Below are positions 1 to 53,530 of a DNA stretch of 55,000 bases, in pieces. Numbering within the stretch: the first letter of the stretch is position 1; each line of letters begins with the position of its first letter. This DNA comes from Glandiceps talaboti (taxonomy: Eukaryota > Hemichordata > Enteropneusta > Spengelidae). Below the pieces are notes generated by a model. The model was not told the origin of the DNA. It worked only from the letters and a program-made list of their open reading frames with translations, and did not search any database. Both the position numbers and the translations under genes were made by a program. The stretch is taken from the NCBI RefSeq assembly GCF_964340395.1, contig NC_135563.1, positions 7,161,922 to 7,216,921 on the forward strand. The letters run 5' to 3'.

Positions 1-40948
<40,948 letters not shown>

Positions 40949-41481
40949 GTTGCTGACAGCCGTGTTTCAAACTCTTCTAGAGGTGTGCTACAAAATATGG
41001 TTCACGGTCATGAGTAAAATCCTGTATGATTGCCTTGTATGTTTACAGTGGTTCAAAGTTAGAAGTTGATTGTGGTCAACGTCGTTGCTTGGTGCGACGA
41101 CGTCCCGATATATGGTGTACTGCCCGGGCAAGACGAGCGACAAGTGGTTTTGAAGAGAGTCCCCGGCTGTCTTACAATAGAAATGCAAATGACCAAAAGT
41201 AATCAAAGGTGAAAGCTCTTGTTCGATTCGTATGGAGATAACGTGATCCACACGCATCATTTGGTTGCTGCTATTTGCATATCATTAATGAACCTGTTGT
41301 CAAGTCGTTTGTAAACAAAGGCTATTGACGTAGAAGTTATAAAGTGAAGTCATTGGGGGAGTCATTCAAAATTTGTCTCGCGCGAATCAGGATTGTAATT
41401 TACAGCGGAAGCTCTGATCATCCTAGAGAACTACTCTGTGCAGTAAATATATAAACTAATGTGAAGTCATAGGTATGTTGG

Positions 41482-41526
<45 letters not shown>

Positions 41527-41567
41527 CGATAGATCGATAGATCGATCGATCGATCGATCGATCGATC

Positions 41568-41638
<71 letters not shown>
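41482..41638. repeat. GATA microsatellite with GATC core
   Basis: (GATA)n on both sides of a self-complementary (GATC)n block at about 41524-41570. Confidence 0.95.
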
Positions 41639-41639
<1 letters not shown>

Positions 41640-41878
41640 CTAAAACCTTATTTTTTTTATCGTCCAGGACTACATTCTTTATAAAACAACAGACTAGATA
41701 AAGAACACTGACCCTGAGACAGAGTTCTGAGGATTGACGGCATAACAAAGATTGTTTACTTAGAACAATTTATCTTTTCATATATACGTTGTTGTGGGAT
41801 CACCATACTGCCCAAGGGGGTTGACTTGTCATGGTCTCTGCCCATCATTTAATAAACTGTAGTCACGATGATGATGAA

Positions 41879-41880
<2 letters not shown>

Positions 41881-41919
<39 letters not shown>

Positions 41920-41944
41920 ACGCACGCACGCAGGCACGCAGGCA

Positions 41945-41994
<50 letters not shown>

Positions 41995-42026
41995 TACATA
42001 CATACATACATACATACATACATACA
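41881..42026. repeat. CA / GCACGCAG / CATA composite microsatellite
   Basis: (CA)n, then cgcacgcacgcaggcacg, (CA)n again, then (CATA)n. Confidence 0.95.
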
Positions 42027-45000
42027 CGAAGACCATACTGACATACTGGTGCTTAACACATTTGGAGAACTTTGATCGAAGAAAACTTGACATCGATCAT
42101 ACAAACATTGGTTTGTACCTTGGAGGCGATATGAATATGATGGTCAGTCTGAGGAGACAGATCACACCGCGTGTTCCAGTTTATTGATCTTTATTGCCGC
42201 CATTCTATCTGATCTTAATTTGCCAATCTCTCGACGATCGAAGAAATACTGGGTTGGCGACTTCGAACAGCAATGCGACAATGTATACAAGAATGTTGCA
42301 TTACTATAAAACGATAGCCTTGAGTTCAGTCGTCTGATGTTTTCCCCTTCCATGCTAGAGCAAAATCCCAACTTGACTGGATTTTAGCTACAGGCTAATA
42401 CAAAGATGGTACAAGCAACATTTGCTTTGCATCGAAAAAGTAACGAAATTCCCTTAGAACAATGATATTTAGTTTTACTCTATACACGCCCAGGACTTAT
42501 CAAATACAATCAAAGTTCTCACGTCGTGTATTCTATGAGCTGATCAGGCATGGCAGATATCAAATACGTTTCCTGAAATACGATATAAATAAAAGTCTTA
42601 TCCCCACCTGTTCAAAGTTACTTCATGCATGGAAATAATTGACGTTGTAAAAATTGAACACACAAGCTTTATTTCGTACAATGAAAAAAACAACTTCCTA
42701 CACGATCGCAATGACTTGTAGATTGATGGCAAAAATGGTCGCCGCCAGTCCGAAATGACAAAAGAATTCTTCGGCTATTGTTTGAGACCTACGTAATAGT
42801 AGGCTTTGGGTCCCTATTCTATATCAAGCTTTTGATTATCGTGTCGGACAGGTAAAAGTGCACGATTCAAAATGGGGCAATAAACAACTCAATAAAACAC
42901 AAAATGAAACAAAAGAAGATCAGCATACGTCAACGGTGTTAGTCATTTCCTCAAATGTATCTCAATGTTTCGTACCGTGCACTTTTGTCGACAGTCATGT
43001 AAGTTGACCCCCGAACAAGGTGTAACCTCAGAACACACTATCGCATAGTATAGTGTGGCCGACCTGCTAACGATACAGTCGAGTCACAAGTACTAGTAAC
43101 TCTTCGTTCAGTCACCTTGCATGATACGCAAGCATCACAGGTGACTTAGAAAGGTCCATTGCATGAATTTATGATTTATTCGTTATTGTTTCAATAAACT
43201 AAAACTTTTCGTAAACTATATCAAACTTAACAGGGCACGTGATGTAAAACTTATCGGTGTTAAGATATATGAATGTGACGCGATACACCTGTAGCTGACT
43301 CTTCATTGTAATTCATTTTAATCGTTCAAATGTAGATAAAGAATTAACCATACACCTAGGCCTATACTAGCTATATAGGGTGTATGAATTAACCAAGTTT
43401 GAACAAGTCTTAAGATGGGGTACGCATTATAATGAATAAATGTTGTCCTTTGGTGTATTTATGGTAATTAATTTTAGTGTTTTTATATAGGGCTTTCCCA
43501 CTCTGCTTTGAGCTTTCTTACTCGCGATCAGATGTGACAATTATTACCCCTGGTACGTATCTACAGACTCTGAGACACAACGACCCTTTATACTAGTCTT
43601 CCTCAACTGCCCGAGGAACATACAATTCAGTCATGTACAATCCATCATAAACCATGCATTCACAATAAAACCAGGTGGCCAACTAAGTGATTAGTATACA
43701 GGTTATTTCGACACAATGGTAAATAGTCAAGTCTCTGTTTGGCCAAAAAATATTGTTTCTGGTCAGTGCGCGCATCACTATTAAATACTCAAGCTTCGGT
43801 CTTTTGTGTGTGTTTGCCCAGCCCATGCAGTCTGCAGATCCATGGAAAACACCTCCCTTACTGCAGTGAAGACAACTGCGCGCAGAGCCAAGTATCAACA
43901 ATCAAATGACATCTATCGCTTTACACGCATACACAGGTAATACCTTCTTTACGTCACGGTCATTCTGTTTAAAACTCGTCAAGAACCTATAACTGCGTAC
44001 CCAACACGAAACAAAACTGTCTAAAAATAATCACGGAAAGAGTGTTCAAATATTCATCAGGAGATAATGTAGGCGTCTCCCATTGAAAGTACACATCATA
44101 CCTCGATCTCTTATTTATACATTCTGGCATTCTGTTGATTCACCCACAATCCATTGTTTTAGAACATCAAACGTCACTACCAAAACGCTACACAAGTATA
44201 ATTATGAAAAGAAAGAACAGAAAGAAAATACTATTATCAATAAATGGTGTACGTACAGGTCTTGTTATTAATACGTCGTAAAGAAGGGGAGCGGAGTTGG
44301 AAGTGCTAGCACACAAACGTAGTTTACAATTCAGTATTAAACGGAGATCACTTATTAACGTGGGGATTATTGAAGATTTGTAGACCAAATTGTTCATCCT
44401 TGCATATTGCATCGTCGTAAACCACACCCTCTCTTACGGCACCGTTAACATTTTTCGTTGCGTCAGCAGAAAAGGTGTATCCTGGCTAGTGAGAATGTCA
44501 TAACGAAGTTGGGTCATGTTCGATTATTTATGGGGGAGACGATATCTTTAATTTACTATCGATGTTAATCACTAAAATAGCGCAAAATGCCGGGTATAAA
44601 TGATCACTAAAAGTTTGATATGAAAAATATGACACCAAAAGAATACTCAGATACTAGTAACAGTCATGTTTTACTGTCATATGATGTCAAAATCTAGAGG
44701 CCAGTTACCCTCAGTTGCTGTGAAAGAATTTCGTTGATACAGGCCTAGACAAGAGTATTATTTTGCACGCATTTGTAATAAGTTGTTGTTACACAATTTT
44801 GAAATCATACAATAGCGCAGTACGAGTCGATTAAACGAGACTAAATTTAGAACAAGACGGTTTTTAAAGACTCCGTGTCTCTCTTTGTACGTAACAAAAG
44901 CGATATCCTGGTGTGAAGTGACCTTTTCTTGATTTATTCTTGATGTTATTGAAACAGTTGGTCTTGAAACAAAGAGTAACTTTTGCTTTGACGTGCTTAT

Positions 45001-45152
45001 ACCAAAAAGTGGCTATAGGTATTTAGATATAGGTTATAATGACAAAGTTAGAAATAGCAACGTTTTGGTATTTTAACATTATGCAACACGTACCTACCAA
45101 CTAAGTGATAGCCGACGCTAATACACCGTTCAAGTTTGACATATACATACCT

Positions 45153-45155
45153 ACA

Positions 45156-45186
<31 letters not shown>

Positions 45187-45238
45187 CATACATACATACA
45201 TACATACGTACGTACGTACATACATACATACGTACGTA

Positions 45239-45287
<49 letters not shown>

Positions 45288-45313
45288 GCACACATACATA
45301 CATACATACATAC

Positions 45314-45344
<31 letters not shown>

Positions 45345-45457
45345 CATACATACATACATACATACATACATACGTACGTATAGGCAACCTTTGTTGATAA
45401 GACTGTTTTAAGCCGAGTAATACATGTATGTATGTATGTATGTATGTATGTATGTAC
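45153..45457. repeat. CATA / CGTA / CA / TGTA composite microsatellite
   Basis: (CATA)n interrupted by CGTA and a (CA)n block at 45242-45287, and an inverted TGTA block at 45424-45457 that could fold back on the CATA run. Confidence 0.93.
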
Positions 45458-48367
45458 AAGGATTAAAAAGATTAAATAAGTTCAGATTTGATCAACAAAT
45501 AACTGTCTGCAGTAACTACATCTACAATTTCCTTTCGAGACAATGGAATAATGTGAAAACTCAGAATTGCATGTACTATGAAGAAGAATATTAATGTTGA
45601 AGAAGGGGTGGGGGTTAGAATGTTCTCGATTCGTACATTGCATTTGCAATCGCTCATATGGCACATTATTTCCTTTACCATACATGACAGAAAGAATGAC
45701 AAAATGAGTGCTGATACTCTGTTTAGCCATGTCACCCAATAAATTCATATGTTTCCATATACATGTACAAGGAATCTCACTTTCCAGCACGAAATACATG
45801 TAAACAACACCATTCACATCTGTGTTACACCTCTCAACCCTTAAGTACTACGTGCATTTGTGATCACTCTTGTATTGATGAAACCATGGTGATATCTCCC
45901 TACAAATATGCTCAGGGTGAAACCAGAAACCCTCTCTGCTCCAGGGGACTGTTTATACGGTGAAGGCAAAAATACATCATACCATTCATGTTCCGTGACA
46001 TATGATATTTGATTCAATGCCTTTTACATTTTCAAGTTTGGTTTCGTGGCTTCCTGAGGGTATTGTCAGTATAAACATGGTTAACTCTTACTAGCAGGTG
46101 ACACAGATATAAACTAATTTTGCAAGCCGCAGCCAATCTAAGTACAATCAAAAAGCGTTCCATTACAGAAAATACCTCAGCAGAAAATTAAATCGACTGC
46201 GGCAACCTTTGTTGATAAGACTTTTAACGCCGAGTAATAATTTCACACATCGTTGTAATATTAATGCAGAACCTTATACCATGTGATCGAGTCAGGGTCT
46301 TTGACAGAACACACAGTGTACAAATCGGCAAGCTTTGTTAACTTACTGCATTGTTTCAAAATTGATAATTTCACACGTCGTCGGTTTTGCCTTTGTATGA
46401 TACAAATGTACACCACTAATTACTATGACGTCACGTTAGCAACAGTGACGAAACAGAGACCTGGCGATAATGCTATTGTAAGTCTAGTAACACAACACCA
46501 ACAACTACGAAACGATATGGAAACTATACCCCCATCTTAACAGGGCAGTAGAATGGGGTTTGACTGAATACACCGTGTTTGCATCATGTTATTCCATACT
46601 AAAAAAACACGTATTAATACCATCATTGTAATTTACAAAATAGCAAAACCATGGAAGAAAACATTACCAACACTTGGAACCATATATGCTATCACCAACG
46701 TCATAATGACGTCATGACTGCTACGAAGCGTTGACATTCTATAATTAGAAACGACTCTGGGCCTACTACATGTAGAAACGTATCAATGAATTATTTAGAA
46801 TGAATAATTTCGGGTTACTTCTAAAGATTTACAGAGTGGCAAATATTATTACCTACTCAGCGAAATGTATTTCTCTGTCTAAGTTATAAAATGTTAAGAA
46901 GACTCGACTCGAGAATTGGAGGCCAATTAGCCCCCTAAACAGCATTAACTATGAAATTGTTGATTTTATGCTCGCTTAACGTTTGCAACTCGTTTTGGCA
47001 GATAAGTTGATGTCAACCGTGACCACGGTCAAACAGCTTATCTCGAAAAGCGTTTTATCAGACAAAACGTTCGTCTTATTTACGAAAATGTATTACATTA
47101 TAGGCAAACATATTTTTTAATGTTTGTTTACGATAATATGACTTTAGAAAATAGGGTAGGTAGGTCGTGATTTTATTCTCTCTTTTTTCTTTAAAAAAAA
47201 AAAATAATATAAGATACTCGTTGGTCACAATACTTCCGTAACAGTTGATGAGGTGTAAAAGAAGTAAAGGAAGACAATTATGTGATTCAGAAGTAGACAA
47301 ACACAATATACAGACTGCGCTGTTATAGGATGAAATGACATCGTTTCTCTCTGGAACGGGGATTTTTTTTAAGTAACCAAAAATACTTTGGCAAGAAAAT
47401 CTTCAGGGAAATAGAAGTACATTGTCATATCTTTTTGCATGTGAAAAATGTCTAGGGTCTGTCAAGTTATCGGAAACTCTTTTTTTTTTTACCATATCAA
47501 TAGGAAAATAGCCACCTCATGACTCCGTACGGTAAAATTGCCATAATTATTACAAATATTAGAACCAGAATATTTTTAAGGGTCTAGAAAAAATATTTTT
47601 ACGATTTTTATGGATTCTAAAGCTGACAAAATAAACTATTTTAAATATCAAACCCATAGTTGATAATCTCAACAAAAAGTGATCTTAGAATGTAGTATGT
47701 ATTCTCACAACAACGGAAATCTGTCCTTGTCGCTTAGATTACTCGTCTTTACAGAGGAAATATTACCAGCAATATACATTTGTGGAGATGTAAGTTCCAA
47801 GGCTAAGCTGGGGAAGACTATTTTCTATATGAATTTCGTCAAGTCCAAGCACTGCCCAGATACGAATCAACTCCCTGACTTTCATAGGCATGCTTTTATT
47901 GCAAGGCGCGAAGTTGACGGGGGTTGCTCCCCAACTAATAACTCTGATGGAATCTTGTCTAAAGTCATTCGTGTTGACCAGTTTGTGCAATTCAAAGGTA
48001 TTAAGATTTTTATTTCAAAGCCTACAGGTGGATTCAAACATCTCATTTAGGAGAAATATCATAGGAAGTGATGGAATGTTTAAAGGAAATATCGAATTAT
48101 GCATGTGAACTACTCAAGAAGCTAATAAATATATCTACATTACATTTGCTGTAACTGTTATTACTGTCACTGCTCATAAAGACATTGCTTATGCGAGCCA
48201 TTTCACGTTATTGTCAACACTAAAACAGATTAATTTACAGAAATTTTTAAAACCAAAAAATAAAAACTTTCAAATCTAAAGCATAATTACAGAAGTTTCA
48301 CAGTAAGGGATCAATCTCTGTTATGTTTATTGTGTTGAAAAAAAAACTTTACTTGTGATAGAATTTC

Positions 48368-48495
48368 AGTCCCAGGTTTTCAAATTAGTGTTGTTTTAAT
48401 ATTAACGGGACTTTAATAAGAGTTACATTTGACAATTTGTTTGTTCTTGAATGATTTATATTTAGCTCTGCCAGGCAACTATTTTTTTCACACCT
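48368..48495 (+). repeat. Dispersed repeat B, copy 4
   Basis: cagtcccaggttttcaaatt, a degenerate middle, then agctctgccaggcaactatt and cacacctta. Confidence 0.5.
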
Positions 48496-49380
48496 TAGTA
48501 TAATCCTAACCCATACCACAGAGTGTCTTCCTTGTCTGTGCGTCCTACCAAGACTACTGTAGTGGTCGCGTACATGTGTATCGTCGTGTATCACGTGACG
48601 TGGGGGGGGGATTACAGTTCTTATCTATACCTTATCAATTTTATCAATGTTGTTAATTTATCTGTACAGTTTACAATTATGTCAGTTTTACTGAAGTGGA
48701 TTATAATCAGACATATCTCAAGTGAGCGTGTCAAATATGAACTACATCATGTAAGACATGGCGTTGTAGTGACGTCACAAGGTCGTTGACAAAGCATGTA
48801 CTCTACTACCTATAGATAGATGACATAATACAAATAGAAAAATAGAGATAGGTAAAAAAACAACACATATGACACAGATAAGTATAACAATGGAATAGAT
48901 TTAAGTCTTCTGCACGTGATTTGTTGTTTTCTTATATAATTAAATAACCCGGTCGTGTTTATTTATGTTACACAGTTGAACAACATTTTAAAAGACATCC
49001 AGGGTTCAATTTTCGATTTCGTAATTTTCCAGTAACAATATGATCGATAGAACTACAATACTGACATTGTATGCTGGCAAATAGATCCATAAATAAGATG
49101 TGATTCAAGTAACAGTCCGGTCAGTCGTATTTCTACCTTTACTACACTTGTAGTGACTAGGACAACGAGATTAGAATATAGGGGATGTCATTTCCTGTAA
49201 GGTTTTCAAATTGTAGGAAATCCCCACAATGGTAGAACACCTATAAGCGCATAAGCGCAGTAGGGCTTCTTTGCAAGATTTTAAAAAAAAATGAGTACTA
49301 TAGTTACCAAGGTGTAATTTTATCCCCCTAAGCCATCTGTAAGTTGTTAGAAATAATCAAAAGGCAGATATACAACCCCT

Positions 49381-49712
49381 TTCATGTTAGTGTTCACTGG
49401 CTATGCTTGACACAAAGACACATAAACCAAAAAGAAGCTGCACATAAGTACATGCCACACTTTAAAATAACAAGATTGCATGAATACAGTTTCTTGCTAC
49501 ATTTTGTCTGATTGAAATGAACTGACGTGCCACAGTACAGACATCAAATGCAGTCATCAAAACATTGGCGCCTGCGTGTCTAGTTGCAGTATGTTGGTTT
49601 AAATGGTTTATTTCATTCAGGCTAAATGTAGCTATAAATTACTAACTTGCTACAGTTTCTTATTGGTTTCTGCATGGTTGCTTCAAACAGAGCAAATGAG
49701 CACTGGCGTGAA
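49381..49712. mobile_element. Foldback element, copy 1
   Basis: Shares catgttagtgttcactggct, cacactttaaaataacaaga, ttgctacattttgtctgatt and cattggcgcctgcgtgtct in order with the copy at 50.75 kb. Its terminal repeats are more decayed. No open frame. Confidence 0.8.
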
Positions 49713-50567
49713 ACGTGCAGTAAGTCTGACTGGTCCATTCGTTTACTCGATGTACCTCGTGTAGGACCCGACCCGACCCCACCCCCGACCCTCCCCTGGT
49801 AGGATCATATCTGCTTGATGAGTTCTAGTTCGCAAATATGAATTCTGATCCATGGATGGACAAAAACAACATATTTGTGTTTGTTTCCATTTTTCACAAG
49901 TCAGAGTACATATTCTCCATGACTCAACAAAATATAGGCGTCTTGTAGAGTGCCGTAAAAAAGGCACGTAGTTTTTCGACGATGAATGGTGTTTAGTATT
50001 AAAGACCAATCACTGGGCATCAAGTCGTAAACTTGGATACGTTAAAAGAGATGTGATTCTAATTAAATCAACAAACCATGTCTCTTTGGTCACAGTAACG
50101 GACATCACTCACGGTCAATTGAATTGTCGTTGAACATTTAGTCTATTGACAGCAAGGTATATACAGTAGACGTTATGCAAACAATTACAACAATACAGTC
50201 ACAGAACCTTTATTGTCATCAACATAATTTAGAATGGCTTACACAAAGTCACTCGCTTTTTGACAATTCTCGTTACATGGTTAGTTTAGTTCCAAGTCAT
50301 AAACATCGTACATTAAAAAGGGTGAGGCTGTACATAGAGTCCCACTCACTCAGTGGACGGTAGCTAATAACAGCACTAGTACTAAGATTTATAGTCTTAC
50401 TGCTGGACCTCTCCATCGTCGTAAACCACAGCCTCTTTTACGGCACAGTCCAAAACGCACCGCCAATATTTTATTTCTCAGTGTCGACTCCTGAAATAAC
50501 AGCTCTGGTGTGCGAGAATGGACCCCTCGGGTTATTCTGCTCTGTGAAGCCGACGAAGGTCGCTCGT

Positions 50568-50593
50568 GAGGGCGATAGCCAGAATCGCCCTCG
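50568..50593. repeat. 9-bp hairpin in a GC-rich patch
   Basis: gagggcgat, seven-base loop, atcgccctc. It sits in the only clearly GC-rich 200 bp of the flank. Confidence 0.7.
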
Positions 50594-50746
50594 AGCTCGA
50601 TCGAGTGCACCTTTCAGAGGAAAGCCCGAGATCTAACAGCTAGACTATAAGATTTATTACTATTAGTAATACTAACGAATCTGTAAAATCAACTCAAAGT
50701 GTAAAGAAACGTTCTTTCTTACTGAGTTGCTTGTAAAGTACAGCCC

Positions 50747-51106
50747 ATTTAATGTTAGTGCTCACTGGCTCACCGCTTTGATACAACCACATAGACACTA
50801 ATAAAAAAAAACCTGCACATGCTACACTTTAAGATAACAAGATTGAATGAACACAGATTTTTTGCGATATTTTGTCTAAATGAAAAGAATTACTTTGCCA
50901 CCAAACATATATCAAGTTAATGCAGATATGAAATCATTGGCGCCTACGTGTCTGCGTCCTGTTGCAGTATGATTTATATCATTGAGACAAAATGTAGCAA
51001 GAAATTACGATCTTTGTATTACAGTATCTTAAAGTGTACAATGTACAGTTTCTTATTGGTTTCTTTGTTGCTGTATCAAGTACAGCCAGTGAACACTAAC
51101 ATTAAA
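50747..51106. mobile_element. Foldback element, copy 2
   Basis: Almost the whole 360 bp is two inverted arms. Left end tttaatgttagtgctcact pairs with right end agtgaacactaacattaaa; internal acactttaagata pairs with tatcttaaagtgt; attttgtct pairs with agacaaaat; ggcgcc lies near the centre. No transposase. A MITE-type element. Confidence 0.85.
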
Positions 51107-52234
51107 CGAACAGTATTAACAGCTCACCCGTCAATATAATGTCTACTAATAACTCAACGGCCCCAGCCACTGTACTAGCGAAATCATCAATGTGACTTGC
51201 ATTTCTTCTTGAAGTGGAACACTGACTATTTACAAGGATTTGAGTCGTTTTCAAAGAACATTCATCATAAATTAGCAAGTATCATAGAATGTGTTAGTCG
51301 ATGCAAATATATAAACACTATCCATTCAATAGTTTAGTTACAAAACAGACAAGTAAGAAACTTACTTGTCTGTGGTTGCAACACATACCTAACCTCAATG
51401 ATTGGGTAGTAAATTTTGTCGGAGACCCCTTCCCCCACTTCTATCGTACATTCAACTCAATCTACTAGCTATCGGGCTATCACACGTACCGTAATAATAA
51501 CTAGTAGTAATGTTGGTTTTTATATAGCACTTTACTATGTTCAAAGCGCTTTACAACCCCCGGCACGGACCAATAACGACACAAACGACCTTTTATATCT
51601 TTATATTTCTTGAACCCCCTGGGGAGCACGTGCACACATTCCGGTTGTGGCCTGTGTTGAAGTGCATACGAGTAAAGAATTCACGCGTCAGTCTTTATCT
51701 ATCACGTTCACAACATGAGTTGACTAGGACGTCATCTAGTCTAAAGTCTACTCACTGATAGTTCAGAAACAAACGGCAACAGCGAGGTTCCCGGCTGGAG
51801 AATGGGGAAGAGAACAGTAAAAATATCGATATTTGAAATGTCAGTCTTTGTTGCTATAGGATGAACATTTACAAACAATAAGATTCATTTGGGGATTTAA
51901 GAAAGATCTTAAGATTACAGAGTATGTTTCACCTATCAAAGTCTCGATAAATGCGAAAATGTAAATAAAATGCGAAATTAAAAAAAAAATGATTGTTTTT
52001 CAACGGCATCAAATGTTCAATAACACAGCAAATCATCAGGATTATCTTTTCCTCGATAGCAAATAAGATATACATGACTGTTTAATATCATCTACATCGT
52101 TGGGCTTACTGTATATCACAACCGTATAATACTGTGTTTTACCCTTCACCACTTTACTAGCATTACAGCCTCTTAAAATAACATGTAACCTGATAGTCAC
52201 AATCTTGATAGTGGTTGCAAAGAATCATGATTCT

Positions 52235-52408
52235 CAAAATTTGTAGTGTAGTTCCTGACGACCGTGTTCCGATGTTTACACTACATTATCTTCACACATC
52301 ATTCACACAGTACTGCGTGAAGACTCAGACCACTAAAAAGAGGTCTGAGGTGACGATAACGTAGTGTAAAATCGGAACACGGCCATAGGAACTAGACTAC
52401 AAAACTTG
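52235..52408. mobile_element. Short TIR element (MITE-like)
   Basis: About 60-bp inverted arms: tagttcctgacgaccgtgtt and ccgatgtttacactac on the left pair with gtagtgtaaaatcgg and aacacggccataggaacta on the right. The inner loop contains a further small stem (cagacc/ggtctg). Confidence 0.8.
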
Positions 52409-52871
52409 CAACTACGTGCTCAGAAGGCCCAGCTTGAATTAGGGATAAACATTTGGTGTAAAAACAGATGTATGGCAGAGTTACAGAAAAAGATGTTCCT
52501 GGTGGACAAAAGAATAGGCATATGTAATCTTCATGGTTCGTCCACTAACATGATAACACTAATACGAGACTCTAGTGTTAAAACCTCGGCCTTTAACGAG
52601 GTAATAATGCGACTCTGAAATAAAAATCGTCAACTTTTTGTTGTTTAGGCTTAGAAAAAAAATTGTTTGGTTCCGGTTACCCGACCCCACCTAGTTTTTC
52701 ACTGCTGTCTCTAAAACTTTTTTTTTTTACATGTTCAAGAAAAAATAATAAAATCTCGAAAATTGTGAAGTCTCGCCAGAAATAGTGGACGCGGAAACTG
52801 ACAACAACTTAAAAATACAACAAAAAACTGTATAGTCGAACTAGTACTGCTTCCTGATAATATGTTGCAAC

Positions 52872-52872
<1 letters not shown>

Positions 52873-52914
<42 letters not shown>
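52873..52914. repeat. GACA microsatellite
   Basis: Ten tandem GACA units. Confidence 0.95.
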
Positions 52915-53424
52915 TTTGTATTGGGCGAGTGACTTCACGTGCTGGTTTAGAGGCCGAGCTCTCCGAGTCCTAGGACGTAGTCTGTCGCCTATCAAATATA
53001 TAGCTGGTAGGAATCGTGTTACTGTATGTCATAATAAAATGACGAAATTCCGAAATAACACCGTCATCGGAGTAAAGTTTACTACTTTCGCGAATTGTTG
53101 TGTACCAGGCAGCGCACTGGGTTTCTTTGCATTTGTTCTCAGCAAGGGGAAAGTTCAATGCAGAAAACAATATATCACAAATTACATTTACGACTTATAT
53201 TCATGCATTTTGAAATCGCCATTATTGTTTCGACAACATGGTACACTAAAACCAGACCTTATTTGCTACACAAATGGTACTGGAACATTCTCTTTTCATT
53301 CAGACAACCAGCTACACAGTCACTATTTTATTTTTTTTAAATATCGATAATGGAGACATTGTACATAGTTAGAGATCGGTTTTATTTCAAAAGTAGTGCA
53401 TTTAGAAGTTGAAATCGGGGTAAC

Positions 53425-53530
53425 GTTGGGGGTGCTGATTTTTAGGTGCGAACCCACAAATCACTTTGATTGAACTTATTGTACCATATTATGTGCACAC
53501 AGCTACACAAAAACGTTTACCACGGGTGAT
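53425..53530 (-). repeat. Dispersed repeat A, copy 3 (inverted, short)
   Basis: The minus strand reads TGTGTAGCTGTGTGCACATA then AAGTGATTTGTGGGTTCGC, aligning to the first part of copy 1. Confidence 0.65.

Noticed and set aside
41336-41344. TATA-like sequence with a nearby CCAAT on the minus strand, upstream of exon 1
   Set aside because: The spacing would be possible, but such AT-rich matches are frequent here and no other promoter evidence supports it.
52862-53350. 162-codon plus-strand frame
   Set aside because: It starts in a GACA microsatellite, has no recognised motif, and ends in a dispersed AT-rich stretch; chance openness is more likely.
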